From the NCBI GenBank assembly GCA_003022535.1, contig PXTT01000064.1:1-55893 (forward strand): 55,893 nt of DNA, read 5' to 3'. The position numbers and the translations under genes were made by a program. This document shows, piece by piece, positions 12,359 through 22,536 of this stretch. The first letter of the stretch is position 1; every line of letters begins with the position of its first letter. Source of the DNA: Bacteroidetes bacterium QS_9_68_14 (lineage in GTDB: Bacteria; Bacteroidota; Rhodothermia; Rhodothermales; Salinibacteraceae). The notes below the pieces were generated by a model. It was not told the DNA's origin. It saw only the letters and a list, made by a program, of their open reading frames with translations, and searched no databases.

Positions 12359-12468
12359 CATTCATCTTCCCTCACGCACTGTGAGGCAGGAGGTGGCACC
12401 TTTCTCGCGGGAGCGAGCGGTTGCCAGAGCTTCATCGGGCCTGCACCCTCCACTCTTCTGGATGAATG
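12359..12468 (-). promoter_or_regulatory. SAM-I (S-box) riboswitch
   Basis: Minus strand cattcatccagaagagtggagggtgcaggcccgatgaagctctggcaacc...aaggtgccacctcctgcc...gatgaatg: S-box signatures AGAG-GGAGGG, GGCCCgAUGAa, GGCAACC, GGUGCca-CC, P1 closed by gattcatc-type pairing CATTCATC/GATGAATG. Confidence 0.94.
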
Positions 12469-12558
12469 TCAATCAACGTTGTGTGATCGCAGAACACGAT
12501 ATTCGCCACGTGGACGAAGGTTCTTCGCGCGTGCATCAAATAAAGATGAAGAGCCGCC

Positions 12559-14493
12559 TCACCTGCGCCCGAAGATCGCCAGCACGAGCGCGACCAGAAA
12601 CAGTGGCGCCCACAGAAACCACGGCCCGCCCCCCACCGCCGCGATGGAGCCGCCCACCACGAAGGCCCCCGCCAGAATGCCGCTGCGTACCCCGTTCAGC
12701 GGGGCCGTCGAGGGCGGCGGCGCGTTGATGCGCTCCTCGAAGTAGCCGGCCCCCTCGGCTAGAAGCTGGGGCAGGTCCACCGCCAGGTCCACCAGCTCCG
12801 GCGCGTTGCTCATCAGCTCCTTGCCGACCTTGCGCGGGTCGAAGCGACGGCGGAAGATGCGCTCCACGTGCCGGCGCGACACCTTCGTGATGTCCATCTC
12901 CGGCTCCATCGTGCGCCCCACGCCCTCGTAGGTGATGAGCGCCTTGACCATCAGCGTCATCTCGACGGGGAAGAAAACGCGGTACTTGCCCCCCAGCGAG
13001 AGAGACTCCAGGATCAGCTGCGCTACCGAAAGCTCCGAGCGCGCGCCCTGCATCCGAAAGCGGCGCACCAGGTCGCCTACGGCCCTTCGGAAGCCCTGCG
13101 GGTCCGCGCCCTCGCCCAGGCGCGCCATCTCCAGCAGGTAGCGCGTGGCGTTCTCCACGTCTCCGCGCACCAGCGCGTAGAAGTAGTACAGTAGCCGCCG
13201 CTTGACCTTTCGCCCGAAGCGCCCCACCATCCCCACGTCGATGAAGCCGACCTGTACGGGCTGCTCGGGGTCGCCGGTGTGCGGCAGGATGACGAGGTTG
13301 CCCGCGTGCAGGTCCGCGTGAAAGAAGCCGTCTTGGTAGAGCATCCGGATGATCGCCTCCGCGCCCAGGTCGACCACCCGTTCGCGCGTGGCTTCATCGA
13401 GCGCCAGCGCCTCGTCGGAGCCAGGCTTGAGGCCCCGCAGAAACTCCATCGTCAGCACGTCCCCGGTCGAGAGGTCGTGGTAGATGTCCGGGAAGACGAT
13501 GCCGTCGGTGTCCGCGAAGTTGGCCGCGAAGATCTCGGCGTTGTCGGCCTCGTAGCGGTAGTCGAGTTCCTTTTCGGTATAGTCGGCAAACTCCTCGATG
13601 ATCTGCCGGGGCTGGTAGCGCGGCAAGAGCCACTGAAGCAAGACGCCCACCGCTTCGAGGAGCTTCAGGTCGCTGGTGATGACCTCGCGGATGCCGGGCT
13701 TGATGACCTTGAAGACGACCTTGTCGCCGCTCATCGTCTCGGCGAGGTGCGCCTGCGCGATGGAGGCCGAGCCCAGCGGCTCTTTGCGCACGCGGCGGAA
13801 GAGCTCGTGCATGGGGCGCCCGAGGTCCCGCTCCAGAATGCGCCTGACCTGCCGGAAGGGCACCTCCGGGAGCTGGTCGAGCAGGCTCGAAAGCTCCCCG
13901 GTGATCGGGGCGGGCAACAGGTCCTCGCGCAGCGCCATGATCTGCCCCAGCTTGATAAACGTCGGCCCCAGGATCTCCAACCGACGCCGCAGCTGCTTGG
14001 CGAAAGGCAGGTCGCGCAGGTCGCTTTTCACGACGGGCCGCGCGCAGAAGGCGGCAAAGCGAGCGGGCAGGTGGTTGAAGCCGCCCTGCTCCCCGGGCGG
14101 CAGCGCGCGCACGTAGGCGAGCACGCCGCCCAGCAGAAGGCCCAGCACGTGGCGGTAGACGGTAAAGAAACGCTTAAACGCGCCCCGATACGGCGCGAGC
14201 GGGTCGAAGCCCGTCTGCTCCTGGCGGGGCCCTTCGAAGTCACGGCCCGGCTCGACCGCTTCGAGGCCGTCGTCGAGGGGCGCGTTGCCCTGCTCGGTTT
14301 CGCTCCCGGGGCCAGGCGGGGCGAAGGCGCTCGTGTCGGGGCGGGGCTGGCCACGCGTGCTGCTGGCGGCCCCGTCGCCGGAGGGCGTGGCGGCGCCGGG
14401 ATCGACCGGGCGGGCGCCCGAAGCCGCTCCGTCACCGCGGGCCGCCGCCGAGGCGTCCGGGTCACGGGAATCGGAGGGGACGTCTGGCGGCAT
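12559..14493 (-). CDS. AarF/ABC1/UbiB kinase family protein
   Basis: LGPTFIKLGQIMALREDLLP...LGSASIAQAHLAETMSGDKVVFKVIKPGI...FFHADLHAGNLVILP...GFIDVGMVGR. N-terminal Pro/Gly/Ala-rich extension makes the start uncertain. Confidence 0.94.
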   Translation of the reverse strand: MPPDVPSDSRDPDASAAARGDGAASGARPVDPGAATPSGDGAASSTRGQPRPDTSAFAPPGPGSETEQGNAPLDDGLEAVEPGRDFEGPRQEQTGFDPLAPYRGAFKRFFTVYRHVLGLLLGGVLAYVRALPPGEQGGFNHLPARFAAFCARPVVKSDLRDLPFAKQLRRRLEILGPTFIKLGQIMALREDLLPAPITGELSSLLDQLPEVPFRQVRRILERDLGRPMHELFRRVRKEPLGSASIAQAHLAETMSGDKVVFKVIKPGIREVITSDLKLLEAVGVLLQWLLPRYQPRQIIEEFADYTEKELDYRYEADNAEIFAANFADTDGIVFPDIYHDLSTGDVLTMEFLRGLKPGSDEALALDEATRERVVDLGAEAIIRMLYQDGFFHADLHAGNLVILPHTGDPEQPVQVGFIDVGMVGRFGRKVKRRLLYYFYALVRGDVENATRYLLEMARLGEGADPQGFRRAVGDLVRRFRMQGARSELSVAQLILESLSLGGKYRVFFPVEMTLMVKALITYEGVGRTMEPEMDITKVSRRHVERIFRRRFDPRKVGKELMSNAPELVDLAVDLPQLLAEGAGYFEERINAPPPSTAPLNGVRSGILAGAFVVGGSIAAVGGGPWFLWAPLFLVALVLAIFGRR

Positions 14494-14594
14494 AAGCCCG
14501 AGCGAGAGAGGAGACAGTCGGGCCGTCTTAACCGGGCACGAGGCGTGTTGTGCCTGCGTTGCTTCGCGCGTCCTTCAAGTTCGCGGCTAAAGAA

Positions 14595-14627
14595 CGAGGC
14601 AGGAGACCGAAGCGGCCTCCTGCCTCG
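14595..14627 (-). terminator. Intrinsic terminator-like hairpin downstream of the porin-like gene
   Basis: 11-bp perfect stem CGAGGCAGGAG/CTCCTGCCTCG, followed on the minus strand by the short U-rich stretch ttcttt. Confidence 0.55.
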
Positions 14628-14694
14628 TGGCCCTTCGTCAGGTGTCGCCCGCGTGCAGGCTCGTGCCCGCGGCCACGGGCCCTGGCGCGACGCC

Positions 14695-15314
14695 TCAAAG
14701 CGCGAAGCCGAGCGTAACCATGAACGTGCCGGTGCTGAGATCGTCATCCGAGTCGGTGTCGTTAATGTTCGCCAGCCCCAGATCGTAGCGTCCACCGACG
14801 GTAAAGCCGTAGCCGGCGAAGGAGGTGTCGAACGAGGCGCCGAGGGCGAGACCGTAGTCCGTCGAGGAGTACTCGTCCGACCGGTCCTGCGTGCCGCCAT
14901 CATCACTGGCCTCACGCTCTCGGTTCACGGCAAAGCCCACGTACGGCCCGGCGTAGAGGTTGGGAATGAGTTGTCCTTCCAGCGGCAGGTTGGCCTTGAA
15001 GACGACAGGGATCTCGATGTAGTCGATGTTGAAGTTGGCGTCCACATCGTCGGATCCAGTTTCGATGCTGGCGCCCTTGCGCGCTTAGAGCACTCGGGCT
15101 GGAGCGTCAGGTACTGGTTGGCAAGGGGAACCTGGCCGTAGAGGCCGATGACGAAGTCGGTGTGATACCCGTACTCGACGTCTGCGTCGGCGCGGAGCGT
15201 GGCGAAGTCCGCGCCCCCTTTGACGCCGACGCCGGTGAGACCGGGAAGTTGCGCGGAGGCCGGGAGGGCGAAGAGAAGCAGAAGCGCGAGGAAAGCAGTC
15301 GTTTTGCGTAGCAT
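14695..15314 (-). pseudogene. Outer-membrane beta-barrel (porin family) protein, frameshifted
   Basis: N half MLRKTTAFLALLLLFALPASAQLPGLTGVGVKGGADFATL...LTLQPE and C half ...DANFNIDYIEIPVVFKANLPLEGQLIPNLYAGPYVGFAV...FMVTLGFAL* lie in different frames; break near 15080-15095. Confidence 0.85.
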
Positions 15315-15504
15315 GGTCAAGAAGTAGAGGAGGATAGGGAAGATGCAGCCGGCAGTATCTGAAACAGGTGGGAGAAAAAGATGTACCCGCCCGGCGTTAA
15401 TCACGATGTCTTAACACGCCGCGCGTGCTGCGTGTGGCTGTCTCGGCAGGGCAACCTGTGCAGCGCTCGCCTCTTCAACAGCCTGGCATGTCCCCACCGA
15501 CCTC

Positions 15505-16581
15505 TTGGTTATGATCTTCCTTACCGGCGCTCCAGGCTTTCTGGGTACGCGCCTGCTTCGGCGCCTCGGGCGCAAGCACCCCGGCGGGCGCTTCGCGTTG
15601 CTCGTCCAGCCGAAGTTCCGCGAAAAGGCCGAGCGCGCGCTGCTCCGTCTGGGCCTGGCGGGGCGCGCCGAGCTCTTCGAGGGCGACATCACCGCCGGGC
15701 CCGGCCTGGGACTGGCGGAGGCCGACCGCGAGCGGCTGGCGGGCCTTGTCACGCGCGCCTACCACCTCGCCGCCGTCTACGACCTGGCGATCCCCAAGGA
15801 GGTCGGCCACGCGGTCAATGTGGAGGGCACGCGGCACGTCCTCGACTTCCTCGAAGCGTGCGAGCGGCTGGCGGTGTTCGCCTACGTGAGCACCGCGTAC
15901 GTCAGCGGGCGGCGCACCGGCCTCATCCGCGAGGACGAGCTGCGCCACGAGGCGGGTTTCAAAAACCACTACGAACGGACCAAGTACGAGGCGGAGGTGC
16001 TCGTGCAGGAGCGGCGTGGCCGGATTCCGACGGTCATTTACCGCCCGGGCATCGTGGTCGGCGACTCCCAGACCGGCGCGACCGAGAAGTTCGACGGCCC
16101 GTATTTTCTGCTAAAGGTGCTGCGCCGCCTGCCGTCCGTCACGCTGATGACCCGGATCGGCGCTGGCGACAAGCCCGTCAGCGTGGTGCCGGTGGACTTC
16201 GTGACCGAGGCGATGGCCGCCCTCACCGAGCCGGTGCGCGCCGGCCAGACCTTCCACCTCACCGCCCCCGACCCGCTGACGGCTCGCGAGATGATCGCGG
16301 TCTTCCTGCGGCTTCTGGGCAAGCGTGCGGTCTTCGTGCCCGTGCCCCCGGCCGTGGCGCGCGTGCTGACGCAGACGCCGGTGGGCCGGCTGCTGGGCCT
16401 CACGCCGCAGCTCGTGGACTACTTCGACTTTCCCGCCTACTACGACCGCCGCCGCGCCGAAGCGGCCCTCGCCGAGGAGGGCATCCGCTGCCCGCGCCTG
16501 GTGGAGTACGCCCCGCAGATGGTGCGCTACCTCGAAGAGCACGCCGAGCAGGAGGACGTGCGCGCCGAGGCGATGTACTGA
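15505..16581 (+). CDS. SDR family NAD(P)-dependent oxidoreductase (extended SDR, thioester-reductase-like)
   Basis: IFLTGAPGFLGTRLLRRL...HLAAVYDLAIPKEVGHAVNVEGTRHVLDF...YVSTAYVSG...ERTKYEAEVLV...VIYRPGIVVGDS. Confidence 0.92.
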   Translation: MVMIFLTGAPGFLGTRLLRRLGRKHPGGRFALLVQPKFREKAERALLRLGLAGRAELFEGDITAGPGLGLAEADRERLAGLVTRAYHLAAVYDLAIPKEVGHAVNVEGTRHVLDFLEACERLAVFAYVSTAYVSGRRTGLIREDELRHEAGFKNHYERTKYEAEVLVQERRGRIPTVIYRPGIVVGDSQTGATEKFDGPYFLLKVLRRLPSVTLMTRIGAGDKPVSVVPVDFVTEAMAALTEPVRAGQTFHLTAPDPLTAREMIAVFLRLLGKRAVFVPVPPAVARVLTQTPVGRLLGLTPQLVDYFDFPAYYDRRRAEAALAEEGIRCPRLVEYAPQMVRYLEEHAEQEDVRAEAMY

Positions 16582-16705
16582 GGATGCGTCAGTCGCAGGC
16601 AGATCGCTCGCCCGCGTGCGCTCGCTGGTTCGTGGATCGTTTTCGAAAGTCGGACGCGTTGCTAAGAACCCCCGTACCTCCACTCTCCCAAACCCCGCCC
16701 CCAAA

Positions 16706-17068
16706 ATGTCCTCTCCGAAGATCGAGCATCTCTCATGGGGCCGCCTCGAAGTCGGCGGCGAGCGCTTCAAGGACGCCAAGTGCTTCCCCGGCGGAGCGCG
16801 CGCCTGGGACTGGGGCGAGACGGGCACGAGCCACACCCCTGGCATCCAGTTCGCCGACGCCGAGGAGCTGCTGGAGCGGGGCGCGGAGGTGGTCGTCTGC
16901 TCCACGGGCATCAACGAGCGTCTCGGCGTGCCCGACGAGACGCGCGCGGCTATCGAGGAGGCGGGTGCCCGGGCCGAGGTGCTCCAGACCGAGCGCGCTG
17001 TGGAACGCTACAACGAACTGGCCGGCGAGGGGCGCGCCGTCGGGGGGCTCTTTCACTCCACGTGCTGA
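16706..17068 (+). CDS. Mth938-like domain-containing protein
   Basis: IEHLSWGRLEVGGERFKDAKCFPGGARAWDW...HTPGIQFADAEELLERGAEVVVCSTGINERLGVP. Confidence 0.85.
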   Translation: MSSPKIEHLSWGRLEVGGERFKDAKCFPGGARAWDWGETGTSHTPGIQFADAEELLERGAEVVVCSTGINERLGVPDETRAAIEEAGARAEVLQTERAVERYNELAGEGRAVGGLFHSTC

Positions 17069-17187
17069 GGAGGGGAGTCGTGAACAGTGAGTGGGGAGTG
17101 GAAAGGCGGCTCGCGCTCGCCTATCGCGTTGCCGGGTGAAAACCGGCCGGGGCAACGAGGCGTGGGAAGCGCAAGCGAGACCCAACA

Positions 17188-17436
17188 ATGCGAATCGTTG
17201 CTATGGAACCTCAGCCCGAGCGCATCACGATGGATCCTGACGTGTGCCACGGCAAGCCGTGCATTCGCGGGTTGCGCTACCCCGTCGAGATGCTGCTCGA
17301 CCTGATGAGTGCCGGCATGACGATTGACGAGATCCTTGCCGACTACGAGGACCTGGAGCGCGAAGACCTGCTGGCGGCGCTGGCCTTCGGGGCGCGCCTC
17401 AGCCGCGTAAAGCGCATGGACCCAGCCGGCGCATGA
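17188..17436 (+). CDS. DUF433 domain-containing protein (VapB-like antitoxin)
   Basis: ITMDPDVCHGKPCIRGLRYPVEMLLDLMSAGMTIDEILADYEDLEREDLLAALAFGA. Confidence 0.92.
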   Translation: MRIVAMEPQPERITMDPDVCHGKPCIRGLRYPVEMLLDLMSAGMTIDEILADYEDLEREDLLAALAFGARLSRVKRMDPAGA

Positions 17437-17535
17437 GGTTTCTCGTAGACGCGCAGCTCCCCGCGGTCGTAGAGGCGCTCCGCTACGCACGATTACTTGG
17501 AACTGAGCCGCGCGGCGCTGATCGTACACGAGTGA
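17433..17535 (+). pseudogene. Collapsed remnant of a DUF5615 PIN-like toxin partner
   Basis: ATGA overlap with DUF433; N-terminus MRFLVDAQLP, then the C-terminal motif HDYLELSRAALIVHE* in the next frame with the catalytic middle absent. Confidence 0.75.
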
Positions 17536-17539
17536 GCCC

Positions 17540-18865
17540 CTACTCACCCCCCAGCCCAGCCACGCGCTCCAGCTCGTCCCAGAAGCCGGGGAATGACACC
17601 TGCGCCGCCTCGGCGCTGGCCACGCGCGTCTCCCCCGCAGCGGCGAGGCCGGCCACCGCCAGCGCCATCGCCACGCGGTGGTCGCCCCGCGAATCGACGG
17701 CGGCGCCCGCCAGCGGGGCCGGGCCCTCGACGGCCATCCCGTCGTCGAACGTTTCGACCTCCGCCCCCAGGGCGCGCAGCCCTTCGGCCATCGCGGCGAT
17801 GCGGTCGGTCTCCTTCACGCGAAGCTCGGCGGCGTCGCGGACGACGGTGCGCCCCTCCGCGCAGGCGCCGGCCACGGCGAGGATGGGAATCTCATCGATG
17901 AGGTTGGGGATCTGCCGCCCGGCCACGCGCGTGGCTCGAAGCGGGGCCGGGCGCGCCGTGAGGTCCGCGCGCGGCTCGCTGCCCTCGGTGCGCTCGTTTT
18001 CTACGGAAAGGTCCGCGCCCATCGTGCGAAGGACGTCCAGGAAGGCGTTGCGCGACGGGTTCATGCCCGCGCCCGGCAGGCGCAGGCCCTGGCCGGACGG
18101 GCGGAGTGTGCCCCCCGGCGCGATGGAGGCGGCGGCCAGAAAGAACGCCGCGGCCGAGAAGTCTCCCGGCACCGACCAGCGGCGCGCCGCGGGCGCGTGG
18201 CCGCCGCGGGCCGTGATGCGGCGCGTGCCGCCCTGCTCGGCTACGGGCAGGTCCAGCATCCGCTCGGTGTGGTCGCGCGCGGGCACCGGCTCGACGACCG
18301 TCGTCTCGCCCTCGGCAAAGAGCCCCGCCAGCAGTACGCACGACTTGACCTGCGCGCTGGCCACGGGCAACTCGTACTCCATGCCGCGCAGGCGGTGCCC
18401 CATCGCGTCGGTCCCGCTGATGCGGAGGGGCGCGCCGCCGTCGGTGAGCGTGACCTCGGCGCCCATCTGGCGGAGCGGAGCGGCGATGCGCTCCATCGGG
18501 CGGGCGCGCAGGGAGGCATCGCCGGTGAGGGTGCTCTCGAAGGGCTGCCCGGCCAGGATGCCCGCCAGGAGCCGCATCGTGGTGCCGGAGTTGCCGCAGT
18601 CCAGCGGCTCGGACGGCGCCTGAAGTCCGCCAAGGCCACGCCCTTCAATGCGCAGCGGGCCGCCGTCTTCACGCTCCATCGGCACGCCCAGTTGCCGCAA
18701 GCACGCGAGCGTGGACTGCGGGTCGGCCGCCTCGGGGAAGCCGGCGATCTGGGAAGGTCCCTCCGCCAATGCCGAAAGGAGCGCCGCTCGGTGCGAGATG
18801 GACTTGTCAGCGGGCAACGCAACGGTGCCGGAGAGGTAGGGCGCCGTCTGAACCGTCTTATTCAA
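17540..18865 (-). CDS. aroA: 3-phosphoshikimate 1-carboxyvinyltransferase (EPSP synthase)
   Basis: LPADKSISHRAALLSALAEG...LDCGNSGTTMRLLAGILAG...VKSCVLLAGLFA...VPGDFSAAAFFLAAA...LRVKETDRIAAMAEGLRALGAEV...DSRGDHRVAMALAVAGL. TTG start at 18865 assumed. Confidence 0.94.
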   Translation of the reverse strand: MNKTVQTAPYLSGTVALPADKSISHRAALLSALAEGPSQIAGFPEAADPQSTLACLRQLGVPMEREDGGPLRIEGRGLGGLQAPSEPLDCGNSGTTMRLLAGILAGQPFESTLTGDASLRARPMERIAAPLRQMGAEVTLTDGGAPLRISGTDAMGHRLRGMEYELPVASAQVKSCVLLAGLFAEGETTVVEPVPARDHTERMLDLPVAEQGGTRRITARGGHAPAARRWSVPGDFSAAAFFLAAASIAPGGTLRPSGQGLRLPGAGMNPSRNAFLDVLRTMGADLSVENERTEGSEPRADLTARPAPLRATRVAGRQIPNLIDEIPILAVAGACAEGRTVVRDAAELRVKETDRIAAMAEGLRALGAEVETFDDGMAVEGPAPLAGAAVDSRGDHRVAMALAVAGLAAAGETRVASAEAAQVSFPGFWDELERVAGLGGE

Positions 18866-18984
18866 AGTGCGGGCGGTGGATGGTAGGTGGTGAATCGTTT
18901 TCGCCCAGCGCCCTGACCAATCAGCGCCCCGACCGACGGGAAGAAGTGCCCTCGGGGGGCAGCGCGCCTGCGGTCGCAGACCGT

Positions 18985-20034
18985 TCACCAAACCGGCGTT
19001 TCCTCGCTGGCGGCGACGGGGAAGTGCTCCGTCACCTTGCGCAGGAGCGCCTGCTTCTGGTCCCACGGCAGGAAGGCGTGGCGGAAGCCGTTGAGCACAA
19101 TCTCACGCAGGTCCGCACGGCCGAGGTCGCAGTGCTGGTGCACGCGCCAGAGCTCCGTGGTCACGCTCGTGCGGCTGAAGAGGCGGTTGTCGGTGTTGAT
19201 GGTCACCGGCACGTCGGCCTCGACGTAGCGGGTGATGGGATGTGCCTCGAGGCTCGGCACGACGTGCGTTTGCACGTTGGAGGTCGGGCAGACCTCCAGG
19301 GCAATCTGGTGGTCAGCCACGTACTGCATGAGGTCGGGGTCGTTGTAGAGGGAGGTGCCGTGCCCGATGCGCCCGGCCCCGCAGTAAAAGAGCGCCTGGT
19401 GGATCGAGTCGGGGCCCCACGACTCGCCGGCGTGGATGGTGAGGTCCAGCAGGTTGTTGCGCGCGTGGTAGCAGGCCGTGCGGTGGTGCTTTGGCGGGTT
19501 GCCAGCCTCCCCGCCAGCGATGTCGAAGGCCACGACGCCGCGATCGCGGTACCGCGCCGCCAGCTCCGCCTGCTGCAGCGAGGCGCTCTCGTAGCGGTCG
19601 CGCAGTCCGCAGACGGAGAGGTCCTCCTCGGTGTGCAGGATGGGGGCGAAGCGCACCTCCAGGTAGCGCACGTTCTCGGCGACGTTGTCTTCGGCAAGCT
19701 CACGGGCAGCGCGGCGCAACGAGCCTTCGTCCTGGAGGAGCGGGAGCGTGTAGCGGAACCATGCCAGGTAGGCTTCGAGCGTTTCGGAGTCGTCGATGTC
19801 GCGCAGGATTTCGCGCAGCCCGTCGAGCGTCTCGGCGGGGAGGAGGGGGACTTTGTCCTGCTCCTCGGCCAGCTCGAGGACGGTCTCCAGGCGCAGCGAG
19901 CCGTCGAGGTGGCAGTGCAGCTCGGCTTTCGGCCAGTCTTCGAGCGCCCCGCGGGTGAGCGCGGCGTTGCCGGAGGGGGCGCCGGCGGAGACGTTGCTGT
20001 TGGAGGCTTCGGGGGGAGCGTCGGAAGGGGACAC
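18985..20034 (-). CDS. add: Adenosine deaminase
   Basis: LPKAELHCHLDGSLR type motif; LTIHAGESWGPDSI; RIGHGTSL; LEVCPTSNVQT; PVTINTDNRLFS. Confidence 0.95.
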   Translation of the reverse strand: MSPSDAPPEASNSNVSAGAPSGNAALTRGALEDWPKAELHCHLDGSLRLETVLELAEEQDKVPLLPAETLDGLREILRDIDDSETLEAYLAWFRYTLPLLQDEGSLRRAARELAEDNVAENVRYLEVRFAPILHTEEDLSVCGLRDRYESASLQQAELAARYRDRGVVAFDIAGGEAGNPPKHHRTACYHARNNLLDLTIHAGESWGPDSIHQALFYCGAGRIGHGTSLYNDPDLMQYVADHQIALEVCPTSNVQTHVVPSLEAHPITRYVEADVPVTINTDNRLFSRTSVTTELWRVHQHCDLGRADLREIVLNGFRHAFLPWDQKQALLRKVTEHFPVAASEETPVW

Positions 20035-20211
20035 GGAGACAAGAGGGGGCCGGATGAAAACAGGCGGACAGGCGTACCGCAGGGCGCGCGGCGCGGTTTC
20101 GGAGTGGCGCGAGGAACCGCTGCTCCAGCCTGCCGTTCCGCAGAAGGCTATCTCCCTCCTGCCTATGCTGGCAGGCCGTCTTCCTTCGCTCTGCTCCGAG
20201 AGGTGCGCCCC

Positions 20212-20520
20212 ATGGGTTCGTTCGGTATCTTAGAAATCAGCCTGATCTTCCTGGTCGTGCTGTTGGTTTTCGGCGCGAAGCGCATCCCCGAGATCGCGCG
20301 GGGCGTCGGCAAAGGCATCCGCGAGTTCAAGAGCGCTACGAGCGACATTCAGCGCGAGCTTCAAAACGAAGACCAGCGCCAGCAAGGCCGCCCGACGGCG
20401 CGGCCGCCGCGCCAGGGCAACCCGCAGCCGCGCCAGCAGCCGCAGCAGCCTCCCGGCCCACCCGCTCCCGACAATGCGGCCAACCCCGGCGAGGAAAAAA
20501 GCGAGCAGCAGCAGCAGTAG
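20212..20520 (+). CDS. tatA: Sec-independent protein translocase TatA/E
   Basis: MGSFGILEISLIFLVVLLVFGAKRIPEIARGVGKGIREFKSATSDIQREL, Pro/Gln-rich C-terminus. Confidence 0.93.
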   Translation: MGSFGILEISLIFLVVLLVFGAKRIPEIARGVGKGIREFKSATSDIQRELQNEDQRQQGRPTARPPRQGNPQPRQQPQQPPGPPAPDNAANPGEEKSEQQQQ

Positions 20521-20923
20521 CGGGTGGCTTTTCCCGCGGCCGGCGGCATGGCCGGCCTGCCGACCGTGGCGTGCCGGGCCCTTCGCTTCTCATCGAAAAG
20601 CGAGCGCTGGGCCACGTAGCGCGTTTATGGCCATGATGCAGGCGCTTGCGGCTACAGGCTTCCTCCATCCTGCCTGCGGGCCGGATCGCACGACCGCACC
20701 GGGCGCGTGGCCGCACTACGTGACGCGAGGGTGCGCGGGCAGCATTTGCGCGCTGGCGGCTTACCTCGTGTTTTCCTGAACGGGCGGGCCGTTCTGCCAG
20801 GAATTAACATGGTGCCGCTTGTGCGCCGCGTGCCGGAGCGCTACGTTCACCTGCGTCTGCCGGGGGTCTCCTTCTTCCGCCGGCTTCGCTATGCTCAGCC
20901 GCCTTCGTTCCTTCTTCCCGCGC

Positions 20924-22495
20924 ATGGGCGACTCGGACGCTTCCCCGCCGACGACGCTTGCGGAGGCGCGCCACGCCCTCCTCCGGGACGGCGAGACGAC
21001 TTGCGAGGCCCTCACGTCGGCCTTCCTGGACCGGATCGACGCCGAAAACGAGTCGCTGAACGCGCTCGTGGACGTAGACCGCGAGGGCGCCCTCCGCCAC
21101 GCGCGCTCCCTCGACGGGCAACGTGAGCAGGGCCGGGCCGGGCCGCTGGCGGGGCTCGTGCTGGCGGTCAAAGACGTGATCTCGGTGCGGGGCCGGCGGC
21201 TGGCGTGCGCCTCGCAGATGCTCGAGGGCTTCACCGCCGTCTACGACGCGGCCGTGGTCGAGCGGCTGCGGGAGGCCGGGGCGCTCTTGCTGGGGCGGGC
21301 CAACTGCGACGAGTTTGCGATGGGGTCCTCCACCGAGACGTCTTGCTTTGGCCCGGCGGCCCACCCCGAGAGCGACGACCATGTGCCGGGCGGCTCGAGC
21401 GGCGGCGCGGCGGCGGCGGTCGCGGCGGGCCTCTGCCACGCGGCCCTCGGCAGCGACACGGGCGGGTCGCTGCGCCAGCCGGCGGCCTTCTGCGGGCTCG
21501 TGGGGCTCCGGCCCACCTACGGGCGCGTCCCGCGCCACGGCCTCGTCGCCCACGCCTCGTCGCTTGATTGCATCGGCCCGCTGGCGCGCACGGTCGAGGA
21601 CGCCGCGCGCCTGATGAACGTGATCGCCGGTCCCGACGCGCGTGACGCCACCAGCGCCCCGGCCGCGGTGCCCGACTACACCGACGCGCTGGGCCGCGCC
21701 CCCGAGAAGGCGCTCGACGGCCTCCGGGTGGGCATGGCCGAGGAGCATTTCGACGAAAACCCCTTCGCTCGCGCGCTGGGCGATGATGTGCGCGCGCGAA
21801 TCGAGGCGCAGGCCGACGCGCTTGCCGACGCGGGCGCCGAGATCGTAGACGTCTCGCTCCCGCACGCGCCCCACGGGCTAGCGGCCTACTACGTCCTTTC
21901 CACCGCCGAGGCGTCCTCGAACCTCGCGCGCTACGACGGGATGCGCTACGGCCACCGCGCCGCCGCCCAGAACGGCCACGCCGAAGACGACAGCGCCGAC
22001 GAGTCCGCGCTAGAGCGGGCCGTCGCGCGCTCGCGGTCGGAGGGCTTCGGCGAAGAGGTGCAACGCCGCATCCTGATGGGCACGCACGTGCTCTCCGCCA
22101 ACGAGCGCCCTCGCTACTACGAGCAGGCGCGCAAGGTGCGCACCCTCGTCAAGCACGACTACGACCGTGCTTTCGACCGCCCCGGCGGCAACGCACAGGG
22201 AAGCGTGGACGTGCTGCTGACCCCGGCCACGCCGACGCCGGCCTTCCGCAAGGGCAGCCGCACGAGCGACCCGATTCGCATGTACCGCAGTGATCTCTTT
22301 ACCGTGGGGCCGAGCCTCGCAGGCCTCCCGGCGCTGACCGTGCCGGCGGGCCACGCCTCCGCGGAGCCGTCCCTGCCGGTGGGCGCGCAGCTCGTGGGCC
22401 GCGCCTTCGACGAGGCGTTGCTCTTACAGGTCGGCGAGGCGATGGAACGACTGCAAAGTCGAAGGAGAGAAGGAGGTGAGCTGGCAGGTGAGTAA
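20924..22495 (+). CDS. gatA: Asp-tRNA(Asn)/Glu-tRNA(Gln) amidotransferase subunit A
   Basis: Amidase signature: [82 protein letters not shown]. Confidence 0.96.
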   Translation: MGDSDASPPTTLAEARHALLRDGETTCEALTSAFLDRIDAENESLNALVDVDREGALRHARSLDGQREQGRAGPLAGLVLAVKDVISVRGRRLACASQMLEGFTAVYDAAVVERLREAGALLLGRANCDEFAMGSSTETSCFGPAAHPESDDHVPGGSSGGAAAAVAAGLCHAALGSDTGGSLRQPAAFCGLVGLRPTYGRVPRHGLVAHASSLDCIGPLARTVEDAARLMNVIAGPDARDATSAPAAVPDYTDALGRAPEKALDGLRVGMAEEHFDENPFARALGDDVRARIEAQADALADAGAEIVDVSLPHAPHGLAAYYVLSTAEASSNLARYDGMRYGHRAAAQNGHAEDDSADESALERAVARSRSEGFGEEVQRRILMGTHVLSANERPRYYEQARKVRTLVKHDYDRAFDRPGGNAQGSVDVLLTPATPTPAFRKGSRTSDPIRMYRSDLFTVGPSLAGLPALTVPAGHASAEPSLPVGAQLVGRAFDEALLLQVGEAMERLQSRRREGGELAGE

Positions 22496-22536
22496 GCGCG
22501 CCGTTTCGGACAACCTCGAAACCCGAACCCCAACGC

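Noticed and set aside
13279-15141. 620-aa plus-strand ORF
   Set aside because: Antisense to UbiB/ABC1 and the porin-like gene; His/Arg/Gly-rich shadow composition with no motif.
15381-17090. 569-aa plus ORF
   Set aside because: Shifted-frame Arg/Ala/Gly-rich translation of the SDR and Mth938-like genes.
18769-20211. N-terminal ~480 aa of the 583-aa plus ORF
   Set aside because: Antisense to aroA and add; only the C-terminal part from 20212 (TatA) is credible.
20161-20520. CAG-rich stretch at the end of tatA as a repeat expansion
   Set aside because: Only four CAG codons at the end of a normal Gln/Pro-rich TatA tail.
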